A program made the translations under genes and the position numbers. From contig JAPTOF010000015.1 in NCBI GenBank assembly GCA_028554755.1, positions 15,165,001 to 15,229,000 of the forward strand: a stretch of 64,000 bases of DNA, written 5' to 3'. This document shows positions 25,499-35,564 of this stretch, piece by piece. Numbering within the stretch: the first letter of the stretch is position 1; every line of letters begins with the position of its first letter. Source of the DNA: Cordia subcordata. Lineage: Eukaryota > Streptophyta > Magnoliopsida > Boraginales > Cordiaceae. The notes beneath the pieces were generated by a model. That model had not been told where the DNA came from. It worked only from the letters and a program-made list of their open reading frames with translations, and searched no databases.

Positions 25499-27346
25499 AC
25501 TGTGTGGTGAGGGATGCATAGGTCTTTTTGACTTGATGACCTTTCCTGGTAAAGAACTTAGAAATGTGATTTTAAGCTCAATCCAAGCTCCATGCTCCCG
25601 TTTTAAAAATTAAGTTTTCAAAGCAACTTTTTTATATCATGAAAACATTTAAAAACTCATAATTACTTTGAAAATACTTTTAGATCATATAATCATTGCA
25701 CTCAAGCCAAAAACAATGAGAAGCGCATAAAAGGGTAGTCTCACGTAGAATGAACTACGTCTGTTCTCTTATATCTTTTGTCGCCATCCTTATGCCATCT
25801 CTTCTTTTCAAGTCTTCAAAGATATAGATGATAGTGGATTCTTCCTGGAAATTAGATCAAAGATATTCTCAAAGACTTAACAAATGCATTAGTACATGTA
25901 AAAGCACTAATTGAGTATGAGATTCATCAAACAACTTAACCATTCATTCAAAGCACTATCTAATACATTCATTCATCATTAATACTCATCACCTCATCAT
26001 TGTTAATATAATAAATTAATAAACCAATATCCTCTCTACAAGCTTAAACTTTTAGATAAGATGGTAAATCTAAGATAGTATCCGAGCCTAGAAATCAAAC
26101 GATCTCAGGTTCGACCCTCACCTTCACCCATTTAAAAATATTAAATTGTCCACGTATAAGCTCTAAATAAATCATACAGCAGGTGAGAACGCGTGTTAAT
26201 ATAATAGATTAACAAACCAATATCTTTTAATAAAAATAAAAAGGTAAGGATAAGATAGTAAATGATTTGGTCAAACTTGCTCTTTTTCAAAGTGCTTAAA
26301 CCATAAAAAGCAAAAGTTAGGGTGGGGAGCTTTTTATTTTCTACTTAAAGCCACTTACAAAAGTATATTTTTAATTAAAACAAACACTTTTATTAGCTTA
26401 AATTAGGCTTTAAACAGGTTTAACCAGGAAAAAAAAAAGGCTAAACCAAACACCCTCTAAGAATCATATCATCATTAAAGGTGTGTTAATATAATAAATT
26501 AATAAAACCAATATCCTCTATACAAGTTGAAGTTTTCAGATAAGCTAGTAACTCTAAGAATGATATCATCATTAAAACACACGTATATGTCAATTATGCT
26601 AACAAATAGAAAACTAATATTAATTCTAAAACCATAATTTAAATTTAAGCTAAATTTTAATATTAAAATTAAAAAATTAAATATAAAATGAAACTAAAAT
26701 TCAAAATTAGAACTAAAACTAAAAATTGAAAGTTTAATGAGTAGAGGAATCAAAATGTAAAACTAAATGAAAAAAATGATGAAATTGCAAAATTGAAAAT
26801 GTTGTTGCCATTCTGCTTTTTGTCCCTTTTTTCCGTAGTTGTCTAAATTCTCTCCCATGACAATGCACACACATATAGCATGGTTGCAAGCTTAACCAAC
26901 TTAGAGAAATCTTCCAATTATAATTAGCATTTTTTCCTTATGGCCCATTTTCTTTCTTTTTTTCCCTTGTCTTATTGTGAGACTTGCTCACTAACTTCTT
27001 TTGATCACCCACATATCTATACTGTCTATATGAAGTTACACCTTAAGAGATCTTTGAATATCACATAAAAACTTCCTTGAATGACACATAAGCTCTTATT
27101 TAGATGCCACATAAGCTCCTTATTGAATCCACATAAGTTCCTCTTTACATACCGCATAAGCTCCTCTTTAAATATCACATAAGCTCACAAAATAGAGTAC
27201 TCTTGCAAGTGTTATTTGTAAAATGTAATTGTCATCAATATTCAAAAATTCAAAAAATAATTACATCATTTAAGTTACATATTAAACATGATAAAGTAGT
27301 TGATCAGCACAATCAAATGAAAAGAGGGAGAACAAAAAAAGAAATC

Positions 27347-27350
<4 letters not shown>
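25499..27350. other. AT-rich spacer with SINE-like repeat pieces
   Basis: No protein gene is seen. Three related blocks of TTAATATAATAAATTAAT followed by AAACCAATATC occur near 26000, 26192 and 26484. Between the first two is a GGTTCGACCCTCACC stretch (26107-26121) resembling a tRNA-type B box, so 26000-26190 may be a SINE-like or other short retroposon. At 27040-27185 several degenerate CACATAAGCTCCT repeats occur in a row. Confidence 0.4.
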
Positions 27351-27388
<38 letters not shown>

Positions 27389-27537
27389 GTAATAGTAAAA
27401 TAATAATAGTAGTAGTAGTAGTAGTAATAATAATAATCATAATAATAATAATAATAATAATAATAATAGTAAAGGTAGTAATAATAGTAATAGTAGTAGT
27501 AATAGTAGTAGTAGTAGTGGTAGTAATAGTAGTAGTA

Positions 27538-27572
<35 letters not shown>

Positions 27573-27578
27573 AATACT
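27351..27578. repeat. AAT/AGT microsatellite at left flank of EPRV-1
   Basis: About 228 bp of AAT with AGT interruptions, ending at the EPRV-1 left boundary (ACAGTAAAAAG at 27581). A matching tract lies at the right boundary (35061-35293), so the virus sits inside a microsatellite. Confidence 0.93.
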
Positions 27579-27650
27579 TAACAGTAAAAAGTAAAACATA
27601 TTGTTTATCTACAATAGAAAGATGATGTTGATTTGTCCTATACAACAAAT

Positions 27651-29216
27651 CTACTTTCCACCTATCCTATCTTTTTCTGATGGTGGTGGCCCAGAAGATT
27701 CCTTCTGTCCCTGCTTTATCTGCAATGGACCCTTCAACGCATCTTTAATTGATTCGAACACGTCTGCCAAGGAATAGTCTCCTTCTTCTTCTGGATCTTG
27801 AGATTGACCTGCAAGACAAAAATATCTGCTGCCCTGCTGCGACGCCTCCATTGACATCTCTGATGGCGATGAAGATTCACCTTTTTGAGTGAACTGTAAC
27901 ATATCCTCCTTGACCTGATTCATATATGCAATCATGATCTCCTGCTGTGATATTTATGGATTCTCCTTTTGCAATTTGATTGCAAACTGTTCAAAAGGAG
28001 ATTGTGATCGTGGAGATTCCTGCATCTTCTTCTTCTTCTCCTTCAATTCTTCTTTATATTGAAGAATTTTGTCTTCTATTTCCTTAATCTGATCCTGAGC
28101 AAATACTTCACCTGTGCTAGGATCTATCTGGATCATCTTATGCCAGAATTTTGTGAAGAATGTCCTCTTCAAGCATGGAATATGCTGTTGGGTATGTCCA
28201 ATTTCTGGTATCCATCTGACTATCTATGGGATTGAGAATTCCAGAAAGAAATACATTATCGTCGTACCTTCAACATATTGTTGTTGGTCTTCAAGATTGA
28301 TTACCTTTGGCGAACATTCCAACCATTCTGCATATAATCCTTTGAATGGCTCCAGTAATATTGTCGGACTTGGACCAAAGAAATTCCACCAAATTATGAA
28401 CCAAGATGGAATCTCTTTATTGATTACATCAACAGAGATCTTCACGAACCATGAATGCTTTCTCTGCTCATTCTCGAAGTAAAATACCTTCGTAAAAGCA
28501 TCCACATAATCCTAATATGAATATTGCATTGCGGTCTTCAAATTGAAAGAACTATAATCTCTCAACTTATGAGTACTTAACCCCCATTCATCAGCATTGA
28601 TAATACTTCTGATAGAGATTTGGCTATAAGCAATATCTCTGGCCATCATATTTGTCTTACCATTCTTCTTGAAATGTTCAAATTCTGCAGAACATGTTTT
28701 TATGAGTATATTCTCATAATGATGTCGAGTCTTATATGACTGCGCTGAAAAAAAAAACTCATCAAGATATTTTTGCATGAGTATCCAAGGATCCTGTTTA
28801 TATACAAGATCTCTTTGAGAAAGATACAGGATTATTTCCTGTTGAATTCCCTGTGAATATTGCAAGGAATCATCCTGCTCTGCATTATTCAGAGCTGAAG
28901 CAAAAGAAGTCTTATTCTTCTCTGCCATCTTCTTCTCCTGTTCGTCCAGAAGTTTTATTACTTCCTCATAAATAGGAGAATTGGGATGTGGTAAGTGGAT
29001 ATCAAACTTTTGTGCCCGAAGCATATTTCTCCTATGTTCCGCTTCTTCCATAGCCAAAGAAACCGCTTTATTAGCGAAATGGTAATCTGGGGCTTTATTT
29101 CCCCTACCACGGCCAAGTCTATGGGCATATTTCCCTTGGCCTTGATTTCCTGGGTAGTTTGATTGGGCATATTTCCCCCTACCCTTTTGTCCTCCACCCC
29201 TATCAGGGGGCTGCAT
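27651..29216 (-). pseudogene. EPRV-1 ORF2, conserved viral protein of unknown function
   Basis: 521 codons in one frame from ATG 29216, with in-frame stops near 28512, 28224 and 27954. The first two replace Trp codons by TAG. The N-terminus (residues 1-45) is rich in Gly, Arg and Lys with GRGKYA/GRGRGNKA motifs, suggesting RNA binding. The middle (about 45-340) is alpha-helical-looking with conserved aromatic blocks, including WFIIWWNFFGPSP at about 272-284. Residues about 378-400 form a charged coiled coil (EIEDKILQYKEELKEKKKK). The C-terminus is acidic and Ser/Gln-rich. The ATG overlaps the polyprotein stop by 14 nt. It occupies the position of the unknown ORF2 of florendoviruses; I recognise no enzymatic motif. 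It is conserved in all six copies in this window. Confidence 0.82.
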
Positions 29217-29598
29217 CCTGCAAAAATTCACATGTGAGAAAATCAGGTAGAGTATTATTTTTTCCCTTGATAAATTTGTTTTCAAAATCGAATGGGGCTA
29301 AATGAGCCTGCGATCTAGCAAACATTTGCTTAGAAACTTCATGTTTGAAATCTTTATTAAACATATATTTTGCAGATTGACAATCAGTTTTTATTAAAAA
29401 CTTTTTATTAAAAAGATCATCTTGAAATCTTAAAACACATTTAACAATTGCTAAAATCTCCTTAGCAACAGTAGCATAATTTCGCTGACTGGAACTCCAT
29501 TTTCCAGAGTAATATCTAACAAGATATTCTTGCTTAGATATGGGGTGTACCTATTTCAAAACACCACCAAAACCAATATCAGAAGCATCTGTCTCAAC
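29203..29598 (-). pseudogene. EPRV-1 RNase H domain
   Basis: This continues the polyprotein frame after RT. The segment begins ETDASDIGFGG (first catalytic Asp region), then has a stop replacing a Gln codon (TAG, near 29550). It goes on through NYATVAKEILAIV and KTDCQSAKYMF to LAPFDFE.KFIKGKNNTLPDFL, ending at TGA 29205-29203. RNase H would remove pregenomic RNA during reverse transcription. The stop lies inside the first codons of ORF2. Confidence 0.85.
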
Positions 29599-30168
29599 AA
29601 TTTTATCCCATGAGGGATTAGCAAGTATTAAACAAGGCAATTGTTTCACCTTAGATTTGACTAACCTAACTACCTCAGTATGCTTATCTGACCAGGGTGA
29701 TGGGGATTTCTTAAGCCTATCATATAATATGGCAGTATCTCTAGCAAGATTCTTATAATAAGGTGAAATATAATTCAAACTACCTAAAAATCTTTGTAGT
29801 TGAGTTTTATTAGTAATAATATCTGGAAATTTAGAAAATATACATACATCCTGAACCCTATCAAGTAAATCCTTTTTATTAGGAATAGGGTACCTGATCC
29901 ACTTTAACACTTTATTAAGTGGCTTATAATTAGTAACTAATCTAGGAACGCCTCGCTCTTGCTCCGCATGCTTATTTACATAAAATCCAGCATAACTCCA
30001 CGGAGAATGAGATTTTCTAATTAATCCCTTATTAAGAAGATTATCTATTTCCGTCTTACATAATTCTAAATACTCCTTATTCATCTGGCAAGGCCTAGAC
30101 TTAGTTGGAATATCTCTTTCATTAAATCCATCTATATATGGCAAAGAAACTATATGCTTTTTCCTATT
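29599..30168 (-). pseudogene. EPRV-1 reverse transcriptase with deleted catalytic core
   Basis: The frame follows protease after one Trp-to-TAG stop (near 30169-30171). The fingers-type region is present (KSRPCQM, LIRKSHSPWSYAGFYVNK, RLVTNYKPLNKVLKWIRYPI). At residues about 102-106 of the open segment (nt ~29826-29841) the sequence jumps from CIFSKF to PDIITNKTQLQRFLGSLNY. Compared with the other copies, an in-frame stretch of 131 residues (393 bp) is missing, including the FGLKNAPSEF and YIDD motifs. The remaining C-terminal connection region is intact. This copy could not encode an active RT even without its stops. Confidence 0.9.
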
Positions 30169-30759
30169 CTAAAAAGCATTTGGGTGATCAGCACAAATAT
30201 CTGATGAAAATTGATTTATTATCAATTTTATTTTATCCTGAAGTTTTGGATTTTCTAACCTCTCTTTTATTGTTAAGGTTGAAATTTCTTGCCTAAGGTA
30301 ATTTAATTGATTTCCCTTAGCTCTAACTAAATCAGATAGTTGATTAAGAACCCTAGTCATTGGGTCTTTTATGAAATTAAATGTTATTTTTGTTCCTTCA
30401 AAACTACCTATAAATCCTGAATTACTAATTTCCTTTATGGGAAATAATTTATGAAGAAAAGGGGTACCTAATATGACCTGATTTGTCATATTCCTAACTA
30501 ATACAAAACTAGTAAGAATACATCGTCTATCCTTACAAATATATGCATGGGATAATTTATATAATATCTCCATCTTATTACGACTTGCATAACTTAATGA
30601 ATGTGTGGTTTTTTCAAAATATTTTGTAGGAATTAATCCTTCCTGTATACAATTCAAATATGCACCACTATCAACTAAAGCAATTAATTCTTGTTTAAAT
30701 TCTCCTTGTATTAAAAGAGTAATTTTTATTAACAATTTTTGAGAAGTAAAATATTCCAT
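30169..30759 (-). pseudogene. EPRV-1 aspartic protease
   Basis: A retroviral-type aspartic protease that would process the polyprotein. The active-site motif DSGA is at residues 30-33 of the open segment (IALVDSGAYLNCIQEG). The flap/second half includes NQVILGTPFLHKLFPI. The array copies have Asp where this copy has Tyr just after DSGA. The segment ends at a stop replacing a Trp codon before the RT. The Met at 30759 is internal to the polyprotein, not a true start. Confidence 0.85.
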
Positions 30760-31092
30760 CTTTCCTAAAAATGGTTCTAAATCTAATCCACTATCCTGGA
30801 CTATATGTTTTCCTTTATTTTCAAGCTTATCTATTCTATTACTTAGAATTCCTATCTGATCCCTAAAAACTATATTTTCTTGGGATAATTTCTTAATTTA
30901 TTTTTTTAAATTATCTACCTCTATCTGTAGATCCTGGACTGTTGTGACTGAAGATCCCTTGTATTTATCTTCTAATCTCCTCTTAACTTCCTTAAGAGTA
31001 TATGGCATATAATCCCTATCCTAGATTAGTACTGAAGATTCTCCTAATTCCTTATCTTTTCCTAAGGAATCTAAAATTTTATCTCTTATATC
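30760..31092 (-). pseudogene. EPRV-1 CP-PR linker with coiled coil
   Basis: The frame is continuous between the coat protein and protease except for in-frame stops at about 31093-31095 (TGA), 31021-31023 (TAG) and 30898-30900 (TAA). The encoded sequence is a heptad-like region (VQDLQIEVDNLKK...IKKLSQENI) matching the equivalent linker in the array copies (LQIEVNNLKTEMKILSQENT). Function unknown; a coiled-coil oligomerisation segment is inferred. Confidence 0.7.
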
Positions 31093-33198
31093 TCAATCCT
31101 TAATTATTTTTAAGAGTTCAATTATATTATCATTTGTAAGAACATTAACTTGAAATTCTTGAAATTGAGAAAGAATTTCATAATAATTATTATCTTCCTC
31201 ACTTTGTATCTGATTAATACAATTCTGACAACATTTATCTTGTTGCTTACCTTCATCAGATGACGATATAAACTCTGATTCGGTATGAAGATGATGAAGA
31301 TGATGATCCTCCGATGATTTAGATGATTGTGTGAAATCAGACTCAGATGTGGATTGTACATCAGAATCCGAAACAAGCATAATTTTCTTAAGATTATCCT
31401 TAAGTTCTTTATCTATATTAAGATTTTTTATTTTTTTCTTAATATAACATTTATTTGCATAATGACCAACTCTACCACATTTAAAACAAGTTAGTATAAA
31501 TTTCCTATGTGATTTCTTATAACCACTTCTTTTCTGTTCTTTTATTCTTTTTTGTTTTCGCTCTCTCCTAGCTGCTATTTTTTTTTGATAGCTAGGTGAT
31601 CTAAATTTCTCTATCCTAGGTAAAGGTTTTCTATTAGCCTTACTAGATTGTGGTATATCTACTCCAAATTGATCACAGAAATGTCCTAATTGTTTCTTTT
31701 CTATGAGATTTTGTTTTTTAATTTGTTGGTTAAGCTTAATTTCATTACATAAAGCTAAACCTTCTTGAATACATTTTCCTATTATGGTACCATAACTAAG
31801 ATTATTATAATCTATGGTTGACACTCCTAGCCTAAGAGTTCTTTTTACTCTCTCAGCAAATAAATGTGGAAGACCATCAATAAATTTAGACTTCCAATGA
31901 GCTTGATTTACCTCCGGCAATTCCATAACTCGACTAAGGAATACATCCTTGTACCACCTAAATGAGGTTAAAGTAGGGCACATAAGATTTTGTAAAAGTG
32001 GCCTAATATTCTCAACATTAATTGTGAATCTACCCGTGAAATGTTCACATATGGTTATTGTTAGTGTATAAACTGCATCTTGTTTTGATTGACCATGTTT
32101 TTGTTTTACTGAATTAATTATGGTGTTTCTTCCTACTTCTTGAAAGTAATTATCCCACCATCCTTTTAATTGACCAGTAAAACTTGCTATTATCATAAGG
32201 GCTATACTTTTGTCTGTATTCCCTTGTTGTTTACATATTGTAGAATACATTAACATTTTATGAATTGTATTATATATTTGTTGATCTGTTAAACCATCAA
32301 TATTCCATTCATATATTGTCTTACCATTATAGGAAAACTGATCTTTTGATGGTTCCTCTAAAAGTATATCTTGAGGACTAGGTCTGGGATAATAGAATTT
32401 TTGACCCAACGGTTTTTCAGCAAATTTACTATTATATGCTCTCATCTTATTTAAACTATCATCTACAACTTCTTGTTGCTTTATATGAGCATACAAATCT
32501 TGAATATCTTCTCTATTAATAACATTAATTTTTAATGTTTTAAATTTATCATCCAATAACTTACCAAATTCACTTAATGGTTCAAGAATAAAATCTTTTA
32601 TTTCTGGTGGAGGTTGAATAGGATTAGCTTTCATCCTAGTTTCACTAATCTCACCTTCAGGTTTATTTTCCCTAAGTTGTTTTCTTATATCTTCAATTTT
32701 TATATATGTTTTTAATAACCTATTATTAAGGAACATTATTTGTTCTCCTAAGGCTACTAAATACAAATTAGTAAAATTATTTTGTTTCACCACATCATTA
32801 ATTTGTTTTGTTGTGGCTTGCAAGATTTCATTTTCCTGCATGTTAAAGAAAGCATTAGCATATAACCTAACTCTATCTCTTTCCATTAAGATAAGTTGTA
32901 AGGTAGGTGGATAGATAGATTCAATCTCCTCACTATTTTTTAATTTCCAAGTTTTTTCTAAGACATTAATATATTGTCTTAAATAATTATCAAAGAACCA
33001 GGGAATACAATCCTTAATTTGATTTATCTGTTCTAAATAATTATAGAACAGATCCTGAAGAATATTTCTTTCTTCTCTAGGGAAATTCCTAGCAAACCAA
33101 TCTCTAAAAGATTTAAATATTGGTTTATTAAACTCAGCTCGTATTTGTTTCCTAGCTAAGCTTCCATGACTACAATCAATTTTATTTGTCCTATCCAT
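31093..33198 (-). pseudogene. EPRV-1 coat protein region (701 codons) with CCHC finger
   Basis: The longest intact frame in the window. It begins MDRTNKIDCSHG and includes a proline-rich segment at about residues 190-200 (NPIQPPPEIKDF). The capsid-like central domain has WWDNYFQEV, TICEHFTGRF and PTLTSFRWYKDVFLSRVMEL. A basic stretch precedes the zinc knuckle CFKCGRVGHYANKC at residues 571-584, followed by an acidic/Ser-rich tail. CCHC next to a basic cluster is characteristic of caulimovirid coat proteins and would bind viral nucleic acid. It is part of the ORF1 polyprotein, so the Met at 33198 may be internal. Frameshifts separate it from MP. Unit 5 of the array carries a homologue with clear divergence. 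Confidence 0.88.
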
Positions 33199-33304
33199 TA
33201 AACTGGAAAATTTAGTTCTGATTCAGTTATTTCTAGTTCAGTATTATTATAAATACCTTGAACAATATTATCTTCATTAATCCTAAGACCTTGGAACCTA
33301 TTAC

Positions 33305-34272
33305 CTAAAGTCTCTTATCTATAGATCTAGAAGAAGAACTACATACAGTATTGGGTAATTCTACCCTATAATCTATCGGTGAAATATAAGAATGAGTAGA
33401 AACTGATCTAGGTATTCTAGAAGTTCCTAAAGGCAAAGATCCTGTACTTTTCCTATGGAATTGGATTTGAATGTCTCCAGTAGATGTTTGGATTGCATTT
33501 ACCAAATCTTTATTTATTATGGGTTGTGCTGGAACAATTTTTTCAGCTAACCAAGTTTCAGGGAATTTATTTCATCCCACTTAATAGATCTTCTAGTTGT
33601 TATTTTGGATCTATTAAAATTAGTTTTAAAGAGAATTGTCTCTTGTTGATTAATATTCATAATCCTACACTTAGGATTCAGAGTATACAAAGGTTTAAAA
33701 TAAACTCTACAACATATACATATAACCTCTATACCTGGAATATAATTATATCCATGCGTCTTCACATATAAAGTCAACGCATCAAGTATATTGACATCAG
33801 ATAAAGATAATTGCAAATTGGGATAAGCATTAAAATAAATAGGGCCATGAGTAAGACTAGATTCCATGATCCCAATCAGAGATTGTCTCCAATTAAGATT
33901 ACGTGCATCACGTAATACAACCAAAAATGTTTTCGGCAAACCTAATAAGGTCAATGGCTTGAAAGCAACCTGTAGAAGTCCTATATGCAAGAACTTATAT
34001 GATGATGTATATGCATTAATATCATCTTGTGATAACAATTTGATAGTCAACCCATCATTATGAATGGGAACAGATTCTTCACAAGTTTTAACTACTTGCT
34101 TGAGACCTATCTTTTCAAAAGTACCAAAGGAATATATCATCCTAGGTTTAATTTTAGGAATTGTCCATTTATTTAACAAATCCAAATTTTGAGGAATATC
34201 ATATTCTTCCTTTTTACTATTTTTAACAGAATTATCATTTTTTCTGAAAATATCCAACATATTAAAACACAA
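33305..34272 (-). pseudogene. EPRV-1 movement protein (30K superfamily), polyprotein N-terminus
   Basis: This opens after the leader and PBS. The main open segment, 34272-33547 (241 codons), starts MCFNMLDIFRKN. It contains blocks characteristic of caulimovirid 30K-type movement proteins: VPIHNDGLTIKLLSQDDI, YKFLHIGLLQVAFKPLTLLG, a conserved-looking RDARNLNWRQSLIGIMESSL and GPIYFNAYPNLQLSLSD. This protein moves virus through plasmodesmata. A one-base frame change near 33565-33580 moves the frame; it resumes as NKFPETWLAEKIVPAQPI and runs to a stop at 33305. One or two more shifts occur before the CP frame at 33198. The start could be the first or the second Met (MLDIFRK). Confidence 0.82.
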
Positions 34273-34314
34273 AGGATTAATAGATTGTAATAATAACTAT
34301 GAATTACCTAGCAT

Positions 34315-34327
34315 GGCTCTGATACCA
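34315..34327 (-). promoter_or_regulatory. EPRV-1 tRNA-Met primer-binding site
   Basis: The minus strand reads TGGTATCAGAGCC, the caulimovirid primer site for initiator tRNA-Met and conventional position 1 of the genome. It lies about 43 bp upstream of the MP start. In the array units, sequence stops about 20 bp upstream of the corresponding point, so the site is absent at each junction visible here. Confidence 0.92.
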
Positions 34328-35060
34328 AAGGAGGCCCAGGGGATAAGACCGCAAATAGACAGCAGTCCGCGGACATGAATAAGTCCTTAAGCTTAGGCTA
34401 TGCTTCAGAATAAACAAGAAGGGTGAGATTAATGGGATATTACCTAATATATAAGTAAGCTCCTTCTGAGACTCCAAAAGCACCCACAGAAATGCCACAA
34501 ACATCAAAACGGCAGAAATGGGCAAAAAGCCTCTCAGATCCCAGCCATATACTTCGAACCATAATCTCAAAATTTATTCTGAAACATTTTCTAACCTTAA
34601 AACTTAACAATATCCTTAGAGTATTTGAGGGTTATCTCCAAGGTCTGATCTGGCCTAAGACATACTAACTAATAACATAGTATTATCACAATCTATCAAG
34701 GATTTAGCCTTCCATTAAGCCAATCCAACAACAACAAAAACAAATAAAATACAGAAAATAAAAATAATAGTACCTTGGAAAGGAACGCTTAGAATATTAT
34801 TAAAACAAAATTTACAAAAGGAAAATAAAATAAACTGTACACACCTAACACTACATCTGAGTCTTGCTTTTATAGACAATTGGGTGCTCGGACATGAAAC
34901 AAAAATTAAAAACAAATTTCCACGGACTTCACAAATTTGGAATCCGGGAACAATAATTACAGACACTGTATATGACAGTAAAAAGTAAAACCTACTGTTT
35001 ATCTATAGTAGAAAGATGACATTGATTTGTCCTATACGACAAATCTACTTTCCACCTGTC
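34328..35060 (-). promoter_or_regulatory. EPRV-1 intergenic region: promoter, leader
   Basis: GTCTATAAAAGC on the minus strand (34877-34866) is a strong TATA box, so pregenomic RNA would start near 34840. The ~510-nt leader to the PBS contains short upstream ORFs and an AGGTAA splice-donor-like site near 34435-34445. The outer part (34975-35060) duplicates 27581-27665. Array copies share the TATA context and the block reading CCGCGGACTGCTGTTATTTG (here with an extra base) near the leader end. Confidence 0.8.
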
Positions 35061-35093
<33 letters not shown>

Positions 35094-35141
35094 GTAGTAA
35101 TAATAGTAGTAGTAGCAGTAGTAGTAGTAGTAGTAGCAGTA

Positions 35142-35174
<33 letters not shown>

Positions 35175-35195
35175 GCAGTAGTAGTAGTAGTAGTA

Positions 35196-35237
<42 letters not shown>

Positions 35238-35293
35238 GTAATAATAGTAATACTAATAATGATAATAAGAATAATAATAATAATAATACTAGC
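35061..35293. repeat. AAT/AGC/AGT microsatellite between EPRV-1 and the array
   Basis: About 230 bp of AAT-type repeats with AGT and AGC interruptions. The left edge abuts EPRV-1, and the right edge abuts RNase H sequence of the plus-strand copy. The Asn/Ser-rich frame that fuses into RNase H is a by-product of the repeat, not a real N-terminus. Confidence 0.93.
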
Positions 35294-35296
35294 AAT

Positions 35297-35560
35297 AATT
35301 ATGCTACTATTTCAAAAGAAATACTTGCAATCGTCAAATGTGTTTTAAAATTTCAAGACGATCTTCTTAATCAACAGTTTTTGATAAATACTGATTGCCA
35401 ATCTGCAAAATTCATGTTTAATAAAGATTTCAAACATGATGTTTCAAAACAAATGTTTACAAGGTGGCAAGCCAATTTAGCCCCTTTTGATCTTGAAATC
35501 AAACACATTCAGGGAAAGAATAATACTTTGCCTGATTTTCTTTCTCGTGAATATTTGTAG
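35297..35560 (+). pseudogene. RNase H C-terminal part (plus-strand copy)
   Basis: An open in-frame fragment from NYATISKEILAIVKCVLKFQ through NTDCQSAKFMFNKDF and FEIKHIQGKNNT-type sequence (here with Leu for Phe) to LPDFLSREYL and TAG at 35558-35560. It is truncated at the 5' side by the microsatellite junction. The first RNase H Asp region is missing, so no activity is expected. Confidence 0.85.
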
Positions 35561-35564
35561 GGTG

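Larger units (their letters stand above)
27581..35060 (-). mobile_element. EPRV-1: genome-length endogenous caulimovirid
   Basis: An endogenous pararetrovirus read leftwards: promoter (TATA near 34870), leader, tRNA-Met PBS (34315-34327), MP, CP with CCHC, PR, RT, RNase H, then ORF2. There are no LTRs and no integrase, which separates it from retrotransposons. The left end (27581-27665) and right end (34975-35060) are copies of the same 85-bp intergenic sequence, so slightly more than one circular genome length (~7.4 kb) is present. Both ends abut AAT microsatellites. All frames are interrupted, so the copy is non-functional. The layout (one polyprotein plus a downstream unknown ORF2) is most like florendoviruses; that placement is inference. 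Confidence 0.9.

Noticed and set aside
27282..27599. Ile/Thr-rich open frame on the minus strand
   Set aside because: Translation of the AAT/AGT repeat at the EPRV-1 left flank.
33484..33771. Plus-strand open frame opposite the movement protein
   Set aside because: Shadow of the minus-strand viral frame, with no independent signal.
27581..35060. Interpretation as an LTR retrotransposon (Gypsy)
   Set aside because: No LTR pair and no integrase. A 30K-type movement protein precedes the coat protein, and the PBS lies after a long leader. These point to Caulimoviridae.
35032..35295. Poly-Leu open frame on the minus strand
   Set aside because: Microsatellite translation, low complexity.
35027..35560. 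Apparent Asn/Ser-rich protein fused to RNase H
   Set aside because: The Asn/Ser part is the AAT/AGT microsatellite that happens to be in frame with a truncated viral RNase H fragment. The fusion is accidental.
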